Made by a program: the position numbers and the translations under genes. Below, one piece after another: positions 25,241 through 36,497 of a stretch of DNA of 64,000 nucleotides. Origin of the DNA: Eonycteris spelaea (Eukaryota; Chordata; Mammalia; Chiroptera; Pteropodidae). Numbering within the stretch: position 1 is the first letter of the stretch; each line of letters begins with the position of its first letter. The stretch covers positions 23,011,501 through 23,075,500 of the forward strand of contig PUFA01000003.1 in NCBI GenBank assembly GCA_003508835.1. The letters run 5' to 3'. Under the pieces are notes generated by a model. That model did no database searches. It saw only the letters and a program-made list of their open reading frames with translations, and was not told the origin of the DNA.

Positions 25241-27640
25241 ATGAAGGAAGAGTGGGAGGGAGTCAGCTACCAGAACATTTTCGGCAGAGTCGTCACATGT
25301 CACAGCAGCAACGAAAAGGCAGGGCATACTGGAAATGGTCAAAGGTTTTTAACTTTGATCTCAGGCAATATTATCCCACTGAGCCACCCTACGCTCACTC
25401 TTTCAACAAAATTAATGCAATGCCTGGCACTCTCCCTCTCTTGAGATGTCTCTGGAACAATAGTGCTGAATATGTCAAGTTTTTCCTTTGAACTAAGGCA
25501 AAGGGAGTACATAAGTCCCAGAACACCTTTGGGCTCTAAGCACTGTTATCAACTTTGAAACGAACTATAAGACTATAGCTGTATATTTTTAGAAACATAT
25601 TTACTGAAAAACTGTAGATATGCCATTGCACCAATTTTTTTCTTGTTTTTAACGTCATGGCCCAAATAAAGGCATATAACAGACTTCCCTTTATTAGGAC
25701 CACAGGATAATTTCTACATTTGGTTTTCTCAATAGCCAAAGAGAAGTCTGTATGAGATGTACCTCACATTCACATTATAAGGCTTCCATTTCTACACACT
25801 TTAGAGAACTCCCTAATACCACAAATCAGCCGTAACCTTCACCAGGATTTAACTTCTTGTGCAGTAGAAGTAAACTGGCAAAAAGGATACTCAAAATAAA
25901 AAATGTTGCCCTTTAGAAATTGCAGACAGCTCCACTCCAAACTGAAAATAATATATATTGTGAAGCAGAAATAAGTCAGTATATCAAAAGTGTTTTAGAA
26001 GTTGTTTTAAAGATATATTTCGGCAAAAGCAGGATGTGACTGCAAAAATTCTTGCAAAAATGTCATGAGTTGCCCATTAATTTTACATTTATTTAATTCT
26101 TTAAAATTTCCTGCATGATGTATGTTTTATACTTTAAAAAATATCTGGGGTAACGCAAAACTATTTCTATTGCTAAATACCTTTCCATGTCATAAAACCA
26201 CTATAAATAAAAATAGAAGTAAAACCAATCTAAGAATATACATACTCACTTTGGATATATATGAATATTACATATATTAATGTACCCCACAGATATTTGT
26301 AACTATTAAAGATATGCAGAGAAAGGCCAAAAAATATAATTTTTATGTTTATTTTTATTGGAAAAACAAAAGCTGAGTGTTTCAATAGATATGACATACT
26401 GCCCTCTGGTGGAAAGATGAGATTAGCACTTCAAGTCTTGCTGTTCAGTTTCTGCAACAGAAATTTGCCTGCAACTAGAAGGCCATCTTTATTGAGCTAG
26501 GAGAGTATCCATTCTGACTCAACATTAAAAAGACAAAAGACAAGTCTGGGGATGTCTTGAATAGTCAAGTAGGCTCTGCAGAGATAGGATTACATGGGAA
26601 ACAGAAAAGCCCTGGATGAGAGCTTATCCTAAGGAAGAAGACAGGCCCCATACACTTGGTCACGTGACACTGTCCTAGACTCCAAAGGAAGAAATAAGTT
26701 TGAGTAGTACTGCAAGTATCCTTCACTCAGACTGGCTTCTGGCTTCGTCATATGTTAGGGTCTTAGAAAGCTGAGGGCTGCTTATAAAAACCGAAAAATC
26801 TATTTTGGGAACAGAAGGTAGCACTGCCTTGGAATCAAGAGGCACAACGCAAAGCTGAGAAAGGATGTCCTCTCCCTCATCTATCAACACAGCATGGCAC
26901 TGTCACATCAGGGGCCAGACATCAAATGGCTTCCACAGTATCTGTTCTTTAGCACAAGCGACAGTTGTGAAAGGCCCTTTGGGGTTGGCAAAGCAAAGCC
27001 TCAGGGGCATCGGCAGATGTTGGTACCAAGAGCAGCTCCACCAGAATCAGCACCAGAACAAACAGTTTCACCAAACACCGTGGCAGAAAATGTCAGGATA
27101 GTTGTCAAAGAGAAGGGAAATGAGAATGGCTTACAGGGGCTCAAAGGATTATATTTGTGAGCAACATGAGATACTCTCAGAAGACCCCTAGAAATAACTG
27201 GCTACTGGAGATCCTGAAATTGGAACAGGAAAGACCCAGAGGGAAATATTTACTATTACTGCAAGCACTGTTTAAGCTCAAGATGGTAGGCCCTGATAAG
27301 GAAAGTTACATCAGTCTTGGGCACCATCAGAAACCTTTAGACAATGTCACAGGTTTCAGCCTTGTCGAGACTTGCTAATTTTCAACATAAATATTCTTAC
27401 TGATTAAACAGGAACAGTCTGATGAATGAACATAGATCAAGAATAAAGGAAACAACAAGAAGGCTGGGAGGATCTAAACAGCGGGATAAGAACAGAGCAA
27501 CCCAGACTCCACAGAGAATAAACCCTGAAGGATCTCCTATTATCTCCATCTGAAACACGCGGGGAACCTGTCAGCATCTTCGTTGTATTTTATCTTCCCA
27601 TCACCAGCTTTCCTGTTCGGTGAATGTATTTCAATAGGCC
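25241..27640. other. Intergenic, no confirmed gene; overlapping short ORFs at 26865-27378
   Basis: Unique sequence. Three short plus-strand frames overlap or abut between 26865 and 27378, but none has a domain, a Kozak-type start of note or a convincing splice context. I do not call a gene. Confidence 0.5.
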
Positions 27641-27790
27641 TTTTCCTTCAAATATCTCTCCCTTTCTAAACTCTCTTTCATCATCCACATGAAACTCACC
27701 TGTGAATGTTTATGTGCCACTCTTCAATGCCATTTCCTCCACGGTGACTGGCACAGAGTAAGAGGCCAATAAGTTTTAAACGAACTTATT
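27640..27790 (+). mobile_element. L2 3' end fragment
   Basis: Reads cttcaatgccatttcctcca, then ggcacagagtaagaggccaa and taagttttaaacga, matching the L2 3' terminus in forward order with divergence. Confidence 0.55.
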
Positions 27791-28059
27791 TTTATAAGTG
27801 AAATATTTTCTAAAGCATAGAAGACAAATCGTTTTAAAGACTCCCATTGAAATCAGGCTCCATCTTCACTCCTCCCGCTGTGTAGACCTATTTCTTAAGA
27901 ATTAAGAAGACATCAGGAATATCCCAGGACCAAAGAGACACATCGAGCCTGCAAGATGCCAAAACTCTCATCCATAATTCTTGCATTATGCAAGTTTTCT
28001 AATATAAGCATGTGTTACTTTCACCATCAAAATTTTAAAACACAAAAATATTTAAAATT

Positions 28060-29110
28060 CTCCCGGCTTAATTATCTTCCCCAAACCATGTCCATCTCCT
28101 TTTTGTCCTCAATTAACAGGACCACAACCCTCCCAAGTCACCCAGCATCAAAACCTCAAGTTTTCCTGGATTCTCCTTCTCCCTTTGTCTCGTCTCTCAT
28201 ATGCGGTCTCCAGATTTTGGGGTTTTTTTCCCTTCACAAAATCTCTTGCAAACATCTTTTTTTTTTCCATTCCCTCTGCCACTACCCCACTTAAGATTCT
28301 TATGACCTTATGTCTAGATAGTCAACTCTAGCTTCTCCTTGCTGCATCCTAAAAATACTGTAAGGTTAAACTTAATTTAAAAAATACATACACACACACA
28401 ACACACATACACATACACACACACACACACTTTGTTCTGAGCAAATCATTCCACTCAAAACCATCACTGGTCTCCCACTGCCTTGAGTAAGAAAGCCAAT
28501 CCTGACAGCAAAGTTCCTCCTACCAGCCTGGCATTCACCTTACTTTCTAGTTCTGAACCCCACCATTCCACCCGCCTCACAACCACCTTCAATATATACT
28601 CTGCTCTGAACAAATGGGTCTCCTCTTGGTCCTCTATGCAAACTGTTTGATCTCTTGCCATTGTCCTCATGCTCACTCTCTTTCGTACACTTCTCCTCTC
28701 CCATAACAAACCCTCTTCTTCCCTCGAGGCCTATATGGAGGCATCCTTCGTCAGAGAGTCTGTGAACCCTCAACCCCAGAGTGATTACTTTCTCCTCTGA
28801 AACTCCAACATGTACAGTCTGCATTAAACATCTGACTGTCTTCATCAGTGTGACTCCACGTCCTGGTTAGCGCGGGACAATTCTGGTTTGCATCTGGTTT
28901 GTATTCTTTGTGAAATCCTTAATTCCACACCCTTTCATGTCCCAGTCTGGATGACAAAACATGATCGCCATAATTGTCAAACACACCTTTGCAAAAATCC
29001 CACCTCCTTAGCTAGATTGTAAATAACTCAATGAGGAGACCTTCATCACATTCTTCTGTACCCTTCTGCACATTTGCCTATAGTAGCAACTCAAACAACA
29101 TTTGAACATC
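28060..29110 (+). mobile_element. L2 LINE, interrupted by a microsatellite and a DNA transposon
   Basis: The L2 ORF2-end region is seen as caagttttcctggattctcc and ctggtctcccactgccttga, and the 3' end as agctagattgtaaataactc and cctatagtagcaactcaaac. Between them lie an (AC)n tract (28386-28430) and a short DNA element (28850-28982). All reading frames are broken. ORFs at 27956-28294 and, on the minus strand, 28464-28845 are products of this element. Confidence 0.75.
28850..28982. mobile_element. Short MITE-like DNA transposon nested in L2
   Basis: The left part reads cacgtcctggttagcgcggg and acaattctggtttgcatctg; the right part reads catgtcccagtctggatgac and aaaacatgatcgcc. This resembles a small palindromic mammalian DNA element (MER53-like, from memory). 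It separates two colinear parts of an L2. Confidence 0.5.
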
Positions 29111-29217
29111 AGCCGTTCTTATTTGACAATGGGCAAACCACAAATGCTTATTTTGCTTATAAACAGTCTATCCAACAGATAATACTATGGAAAATTACTC
29201 TATTCCCTACCAACCTC

Positions 29218-29221
<4 letters not shown>

Positions 29222-29258
<37 letters not shown>
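29222..29258. repeat. (AC)n microsatellite
   Basis: About 37 bases of pure AC. Frames through it (29074-29387) show Thr/His runs and are not genes. Confidence 0.98.
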
Positions 29259-29260
<2 letters not shown>

Positions 29261-29469
29261 CTGCCACGATACATGTCTAAGCTCCTTCCTGGGATACCAT
29301 CTCTACTGGGCTCATTTCAGCTGGGTGGAGCTGGGGCAGGGCTTCTTTGTGCCTTGCAGAGCCCAGAACAGCACTTCTAAATTTTAAATGTCCTCACTAG
29401 GAATTGGTCTGGAGCAAAACCTTAACAATTTGTCATCAGGGATGCTCATTTCCTCTTTTAGCATATCCA

Positions 29470-30700
29470 GTGTCTCCTTCATTCACAGAACAATCCATGA
29501 GCATCTGCTATGTGCTACACACCATGGAGATGCAGTGGACTCAAAAAATAAGCAGAGTCCTTCCCTGTAGGAACTTGGAATTTGGTGACAGAGAGACAGA
29601 CAATCAGGACTCTGCATGATATGCTATTGAGAAATGTACCGTGTGATCTGGGAACACAGAGCAGAAAATACCTAATTCTGATCAGTCACCTTGGTGGAGT
29701 GGGGAAGGTTTCACAGAAGTGACACTTGAGCTGAGTGACCAAATAGAGAATTAGGAAGAAAAGGTACACCCTACAGATAACTACAAGAAAAATGTCCCGG
29801 AAGCATGAACCAGTTAAATGTGTAACAAACACACCAGGCATAGGGGCTGGATGTAGAGGCAGAAAGGGGACAGTAAATGGACAGGAAACGAGGCCAAGCA
29901 GAGCCTCGGATAACAGGCTAAGAGTTGAGTCTTTGATCTTATCAGCAAAGAGAAACCAGTAAATATTTATTAAGTTGGAAATGGTGTGACAAGATTTATG
30001 CTTTAAAAAGCTTATCTTTGCAGATAGCTCCAAAATTCCTAAACAAAGGGTTGGTTAATGGCTGCTCCCCATGAGGGGAAGTTGGGTGGGAAGTTGGATT
30101 TGCAGAGTGAGAACACCACTTATACTTAAAGTGTATGTTTACATGGGAAGGCTGGATTGGATGCAAGTGGTAGTTTAATGGAGATTACACAGAAACTAAA
30201 GCCGTCTCTGCTAAATTATCACCCATTCTCCTCGTTTGGCATCTATCGCATACAGTCTTTGTTACTAGTTGGATTTTGAGAGGGAAGCAGTGGTGATGTT
30301 GAGGTGTAGGACCAGGGAGAGATTAAAAGAAAGGAAGAGAAGCTTCTAGCTTGGGCTCCTGGATGGATTATGATGCCGACAAAGCTGGAGAATATAGGAG
30401 ATCCAGACTGGGAAGGCATGATGAGGAGCTTGGTTTTGGGACATGCTAAATCAGAAGTGTTTGTAAAAATTCCAGATGGCGAAATCTAGCGGGTTAATAG
30501 AACTATCAGTGTTAGAGATCAGGGGAAAGATTTGTTCTAGAGATAAAAGGATCGGGGCGTTTTCTACATATGAGTACTAACTAGAACTGTGGGAAGGGAT
30601 GACGGCATCCAGGGAAGGACAGATATCAAAATGGGATGGAAGCAGAATTGTAGGAGAGGCACAATGAAGGCAGGATGGAGAGGACGTATCATCCATCGTA
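29470..30700 (-). mobile_element. Long L2 LINE copy, reverse orientation
   Basis: On the plus strand it begins with the reverse L2 terminus (atgagcatctgctatgtgct, agagtccttccctgtaggaa). It passes through ggtttcacagaagtgacact and tgagctgagtgacc, then caagatttatgctttaaaaa, and reaches ttggttttgggacatgctaa. These are internal L2 landmarks in reverse order over more than 1.2 kb, making it one of the longest repeats in the window. Confidence 0.7.
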
Positions 30701-32740
30701 TCGACTTTGATCTATTGGCAGTGTCTTCCTGGAGCCCCCAGGAAGGACTACGGACTATGGTGCCAGGATAGATTCACCAGGGTGGTGGTGATGGCGGGGC
30801 GGGGCGCGGGCAAGGAGGAGGCCACAAGCGGTGACGCCGGCGCCCTGCATTTACCATCCCGGATTCAGGAGACTGAGACGCGGCGGTGTGAAAGAATGGC
30901 AAGGAAGCACATCGGGAAGAAGCGCCCAACAGGAGCAAGTGTCGCAGGGAAATCACGTAGGATTAGGGCTGAATAAGAGATGCTGGGATTGGGACATGTG
31001 TGATTTAACTCAGATCTGTCTCGGTGAAGTAGTGGGGGCAGAACTGAGGAGGGGTGAGGAGCAAACGACCGGAGCTGAAATCACCTGAGCCAGAAGGGAC
31101 AGTTGCCTCCAGAAATTCCCAGGATCCTTCTTCACACTCTCCAGTGTCTGCGCAGGAATCTCAACGGCGGGCCGTTCTCCATCCAGACCCACCGCTGCAG
31201 GGGGTGCTGTGCTTCTCCCTCATTCCCTTCACACACACACACCCCACCCCCATGCCCTAAGCCTTAAGTGTCCTTTGATAACCTAATAAAAGCAGATATG
31301 AAAGACAAAGGCCAAAAGGACATATAAATGTAAAAGGACACACACACACCCATACGCTCTTTCACTATAAGACAAAAAGTAAGAAAAGTGAGTTAAGTCG
31401 AGGCGACAGGGCAGCAGGCTTCTGCCTGCCCTGGGCTGAAGCTTTGAAAGGACCATGAGAGGGGGCAACCTGCTAGGTTCAAACAGCGACGGTGAAAGGC
31501 CACAGCACTAGCTCTACATTTCGAATTAGAGCTGCCTCTGATTGCGAATGTTTAAACTTATATTAAAGGAAAATGGCCATCAAGGGAATTGCTGCTGGAG
31601 CCTGTCTCAGAAGGAAGTAATGGTATCAGTTCCTCATTAGGATGAAATAGGGAGAAAGGTGTGATGAAACCTCGCCCATCCAGCTCCGAGGCCAAGGTTA
31701 GTCATTTTTTACACCACACTGACCCCCAGAGGTCCTCCTTTTCATTCAGAACACGCTAGGCATTAGGCCCAGTGGAAAAGAAAGAAAGAAAATAAGGAAT
31801 AAGGTAGCTTTGCTTTCTTGAAATCCAAAGAAATGCAAGAGCAGGGAAAGGAGCAAAGCGGGATCACGTTGCCAAGTGCTATCAATTAATACCGCCTTAA
31901 TAGAAGCAAATTTTGACAGTGTATTTCTCATGCCCGAGCTCCAGCAGTTACACTTGCTACAACATTAGTCAGGAAGATTGGAAACAAGTGCTTGCATTTT
32001 AAATATGCATCTTTGATTTCCTGTCCCGTGTGGCAGCTGAGGCCCTCAGCCAGCTGCCAGCCAGTCTAGTCCCTCCCAACACTAAGAGAAGGTGGTGGGG
32101 AGCTGTGTGCCTGCTCAGCAGCCCCCACACCCCTGGATGGCCACACCACTCACATCACTCCTCGCCTCGCTTTACTTATCATCTAGGGGAGCAGGTTGAG
32201 TCACGCTGAGTTGAAACCCCAACGCCATCCAGGGGAGGCGAGCTGCATCATTTCCGCACGGTGGGGAAAACCTGGCATATCGAGCTCTCCCCAAAACCTT
32301 AATGACGCACTTCCAGCAACAAAAATTTTGATTTTTAATGCACAGGCTACCCAGGGATCCGTCCCCATACAGAGGGGGAAGGAAGGAAATTAAGCACATG
32401 GAACATTGTGGAAGCTAAGAGTCCCTGTCTACAAGTCTGACTTCGGGGCACGGGCGGTTTGGAGGGTGCATTCCAGGGTTTCGGTAAAGAATTCACCCCG
32501 CTAAGGGCAGACTGATCTGACCAAAAGGGGCTGGGATATGAGTTCTCAAATGCAAATGCCCTACAGCTTACAGTCAGGGAATACACGCAGTGTCACAAAT
32601 GGGGACAAAAGAAAATTATAAGGACCTTTGGAAGCAATCGCTCTAACACAATAGCTCGGTTACTCTCTCAACGTCCTGTAAAGACTTTTTTCCCACAGTT
32701 TGCCATGTGTCTTTTGACTTTATTATGGTGTGTGTGTTTT
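30701..32740. other. Intergenic, GC-richer unique block
   Basis: GC is raised around 30780-30860 (several CpG within ggcggggcggggcgcgggca) without a full CpG island or a recognisable promoter. A short CA run lies at 31230-31245. The part at 31850-32050 is unique, contains aaatatgcatctttg and may be conserved non-coding DNA. No gene is supported; ORFs at 32172-32586 have no recognisable domain. Confidence 0.5.
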
Positions 32741-32749
32741 TGCCATTTA

Positions 32750-32960
32750 AAAGATTTTTTCTTCTGTTTTTTTTTCTTTTCTTTTTCAATTACAGTTAAC
32801 ATTCAATATTAGTTTCAGGTGTACAGCATAGTGGTTAGACATTTACATAACTTACAAAGTGACCCCCGATAAATCTAGCACCCCTCTGACACTGTACATA
32901 GTCACTACAATATTATTGACTATACTCCCTATGCTGTACGTTCTCTCTTGAAGCACCCCA
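32750..32960 (-). mobile_element. LINE-1 3' UTR fragment, reverse orientation
   Basis: After a T-rich tail region it reads tagtttcaggtgtacagcat, agtggttagacatttacata and gactatactccctatgctgt, the reverse of the L1 3' UTR whose forward form is seen at 12148-12450. 5'-truncated; no coding part. Confidence 0.8.
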
Positions 32961-34120
32961 GACCTCCCTAACGAGGCCCTGCCCTCCAACACTTCTCCAG
33001 TTTTTAAGTGGTTTTGTTTGCACCTGGTCATTCCTCTGGGCTCAAGACTCCCTGATGGGAACCTGATGTTGCTACCCACAGGGGATGCTACCTGCTCTGG
33101 TAAGGTCATAGGGTCAGTGGGAGGAGCACACAGTGTCCAGCTCCTCATCCCCTAAGAATCTTGGTCTGAGCAGGTCAGAGTTCCTGAGGAAGCTCCTAAT
33201 TGGCTTTCCTATGGGCTACAAAGGTCTCACCTGGAAGACAGCTGCCCTAAAGCTCCTTTATCTCAAAGCCAGCCTCTCCAAAACATGCACCGCCCAAAGG
33301 CTGAATATATTGAAAAGCGGTAAGCCCGAGAAATGTAATCTCAGGTCTGTCTCTTTATCCCTACGAACTATGGAAGAAGGGAATTTAAGCCTGGACGTAC
33401 ATGGGTGAGTTTTTTTCTTTAAAAAAATGAATGCCTATAAAGGGGGTGGGGCATGATCTCTCTAGACACTTGATTTGGCACCAAAAAAAAAAAAAAAAAA
33501 AACATAAAATGTAATTCAACAACTCATGTTCTCTGACTAAACCAGTTGCCCATCTCATGAAAATTATAGTTGTGCCCCTAACACTGTCTCAGACACCATT
33601 AGTTGGCATTTCAGGCTGCCTTTACTACTGATAATCTTGTAATGGATTATTGGGCAGCGATCTGATTTGATGGGTGACTTAGCCAAACTAATTGGATTGA
33701 CAATGTCCACAGACGAGGAGCGTACACGCACACCATCTTTTTCTCATTAGGCTCTCATCCGTTTCCTTCGCAGATTCACAGAGCATCCGAATGATTCACA
33801 AAATTCTCCAGCTTCCCACTGCCGTTGTCACCAAGCACGCCAAGCAAAAGAAATATGTAAATATGTAAGCGCGCATCCAATGCACCCACCTGACTGCTGG
33901 CAACCTGCAGCCTGAGGAGGCCCACCCCCATTCACAAGGAATCCTGACACAGGCCGTCGTCAGGTGTGTCTTCAGTGTTTTGCTTTCCCCACGTATTTGA
34001 GTTGCAGAGCAAAAAAAGCATCAGAGCAAACACCTGTTGCCACATCCTAAGGCTTCACATGTACAGCTACAACTTCCGAAACACTGGGGGAATTTAAATC
34101 CCCCGAGTTACAAAAGGATG
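32961..34120. other. Intergenic, unique block with possible conserved element
   Basis: Contains a poly(A) tract at 33483-33502. The block 33590-33870 is free of recognisable repeats and has clustered homeodomain-like sites (taatggattattg, aactaattggatt). No gene is supported; the frame at 33133-33408 shows no domain. Confidence 0.45.
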
Positions 34121-34125
34121 CAATT

Positions 34126-34402
34126 TATACAGTTGCCTGTTGCACAGCCCAGGTGTGAACCGCACGGGGTCCACTTACACTCGGATCTTTTCCAATAGCT
34201 ACGGTCCGCCCTTTTGTGTCCTCGGGTTTCCGTTGCCACAGATTCAAACAGCCCTGTATGGGAAACAGTACTGTCACATTCCCAGTCACAGATGGTTTCG
34301 AGCTGTGCTTAGGTGAATTCACAGAGTCGAAAGTGACACACCCATCATCCACAGCTTGGGGGTCAGTGCCCCAAGCCCCTGCTTTGTTCAAGGGTCAACT
34401 GT
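34126..34402. mobile_element. Tigger-type (mariner/pogo) non-autonomous DNA transposon
   Basis: Both ends are recognisable: the right end is the reverse of cagttgacccttgaacaaag, and the left end starts cagttgcctgttgcacagcc followed by cgcacggggtccacttacac. Internally gacccccaagctgtgg (reverse strand) also fits. The element is about 270 bases long with no transposase. A left TA flank is present; the right flank is TG, diverged from the expected TA duplication. Confidence 0.7.
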
Positions 34403-35550
34403 GCTTACTTTCCTTTTTAGTTTCATTTTGTTAGTTAAGTGCCTTTTGTCCAAGGAAATAACACATTTCCTGTTATTTCCTGGGGGAAGGTGAAAGAAAG
34501 AAAGAAGGCAACCAAGCTGGGAGAAAGCAAGTGCTGATTGGCTGACTGCTGTCCCCACCCAAGTCCAACGATGCAGCTGCTCCGTTCATTTGATCTTTGG
34601 CCTGGAACTGACAGAACATTGTTGCTGGTTCTCAGCTTTGGTAGGTCATCGGGTGAAATTTGAAACTGTTTCCCCCGCGCCTTCCACCCCTTCCCACACA
34701 GGCAGAGCAAGCAGAGCCCATGGGCACACCGCTCCAGATGGGTGGCTGGGGAGCAGATGGGTGGGGAGCAGGTCTGCCGAGCAGAGGAGCTTACCTGAGA
34801 GGCTTCCCTTCCTAGCCACAAAGAGAGTAGATCTCAGCCCCTGTCACCCGGAATCTTAATGTTTATATAGAAGCCTTGACAGGGTCCAGTCATGTACACC
34901 ATCCAGACTGTCTCAACCAAACATCACTCTCTCAAGGCTGAGCCCCGAATCTGGATCCCACTGAGGGAATGGTGCGGGGAGCCTTCCAAGAACAGGGGAA
35001 TGGTGAGGAACCTGTGATAACCTGGGTCCGGCCCGGGGTCACCTCCCCCGAGTGTATTTAAAGAAGCCCAATGACAATAGCACTATTCTTCCGAGGCCTA
35101 CAGGGAAGCAAAAATTCTACTGAGAAGGCCTTTTTTTTCCCTCAAAATGTTGGCTCAATATAAAATGATTAGCACGTGGTAGAAAGCCTGGTAGAATTTT
35201 ATAGATTATTTGTATTGTTAAAAAAGTGATTACTGATTGTTGTTCAACTTAGAAGCAATTATCACTGTCCGTACATCCTAGTCAAACAAAAAGGTTTTAT
35301 TTAAAAGCGGGATGGGAGTTACTGGAATGCATGACTATTGACTAAACGGGGGTAGAGAGTATTAACACTGAAGGCTGTCAGAAGTGACACGCATATACCA
35401 GCGAGGCTTTCAGACCATTTTTAAATTCCTTCCCAGTGTAAGTTTGGGGTAAAAATGTAAGTTGTATCAAGGACTGTGAAGATCACTGATCACGGGTGCA
35501 CATACCATGACTTAGAAGTGTCATGCATAAAACATGAGAAAGGAGACTTA
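34403..35550. other. Intergenic, no gene seen
   Basis: Unique sequence. The minus-strand frame 34435-34821 is 128 codons but has no recognisable domain or splice signals. Confidence 0.5.
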
Positions 35551-35554
35551 GCAG

Positions 35555-35765
35555 GGGTAGTAGCGGGCACTCTTAAACCAGACCACTTGGGTTTGAATCC
35601 TGGCTCTGCTGTTTGCTAACTTTATGACCCAGGATACTCAACCTCTGTGTGCCTCGTTTCCTTATCTATAAATCCCACCTTCCTCATTAGAACTGCAGTG
35701 AGGATGGACCGAGAGCATGTGTGTGAGCACCTAAAACACTGGTACATCCTAAGGGCTGCACAATG
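35555..35765 (+). repeat. MIR SINE, near full length
   Basis: Reads agaccacttgggtttgaatc, ctggctctgctgtttgctaa, aacctctgtgtgcctcgttt and ccttatctataaatcccacc, the forward MIR from the B box onward. Confidence 0.9.
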
Positions 35766-36116
35766 CTCTATGTGTGCATGTTGAATACAGGGACTGAAGT
35801 TACAGTACTTGTTATGTATCGGAAAGGTATTCTGAGATGAATGACATCAACACCCTTTACGTCAGACATTAGATCCTAATATTTTTTTACACTATATATC
35901 CTTTAAGAGTCTGACAGAAGGGTGTTCATAATGTATAATAAGACAAGTTTTGGAATAACAATTTCAGCATGGTTTTCACCCTCAAGTAGTCCATGTGCTC
36001 TTGATGAGACTTGCATCAAACTAAAATCAGGTTTACAGTGAAAATATGCTGGTGCAATGAACATTAATAGAAATGACAACAAATGTCAACATTTAAGATG
36101 GAGTAGCAAGTATTTA

Positions 36117-36497
36117 GGGTGTTATGGACTGAATTATGTCCCCAAAATTTTGTATGTTGAGTTCTAACTCCAGTAAGTCAGAATGTGACTTATTTGGAGA
36201 GATAAGATCTTTAAAGAGGTAGTTAGTTAAAATGAGGTCATTAGGGTGAGTCTTAATCCAGTATGACTGGCATCCTTGTATAAGAAGGAGAAATTTAGAC
36301 TCAGACATATAGAGAAGGAAGATGACGTGAGGACGCTGGGAGAAGATGCCATCTGTAAGCTGTGGGGAGAAATCAGACCTGCCAGCAGCTTGATCTTGGA
36401 CTTCCAGCCTCCAGAACCGCAGGAAAATAAATTTCCATTGTTTAAGCCCCTTATCTGTGGTGCTTTCTACATCATGGGGCAATAGAAACAGTGAGAA
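36117..36497 (+). mobile_element. Solitary LTR-like element, MaLR/MLT1-like
   Basis: Starts tgttatggactgaattatgt and runs through tgtgacttatttggagagat, aatgaggtcattagggtgag and ttggacttccagcctccaga to aaaataaatttccattgttt. The order and length of about 380 bases match solitary MLT1-type LTRs. Frames at 36114-36500 (minus) and 36276-36485 lie within it. Confidence 0.75.

Noticed and set aside
25025..25342. A 105-codon minus-strand Ser/Leu-rich ORF resembling a membrane protein
   Set aside because: The composition comes from the GA repeat at 25149-25221.
30780..30860. A GC-rich, CpG-containing patch that could be a CpG island promoter
   Set aside because: Too short, with CpG density falling quickly on both sides, and no exon or transcript start is evident.
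34435..34821. A 128-codon minus-strand ORF in unique sequence
   Set aside because: Chance length in moderately GC-rich DNA; no domain, no splice-site context and no start context of note.
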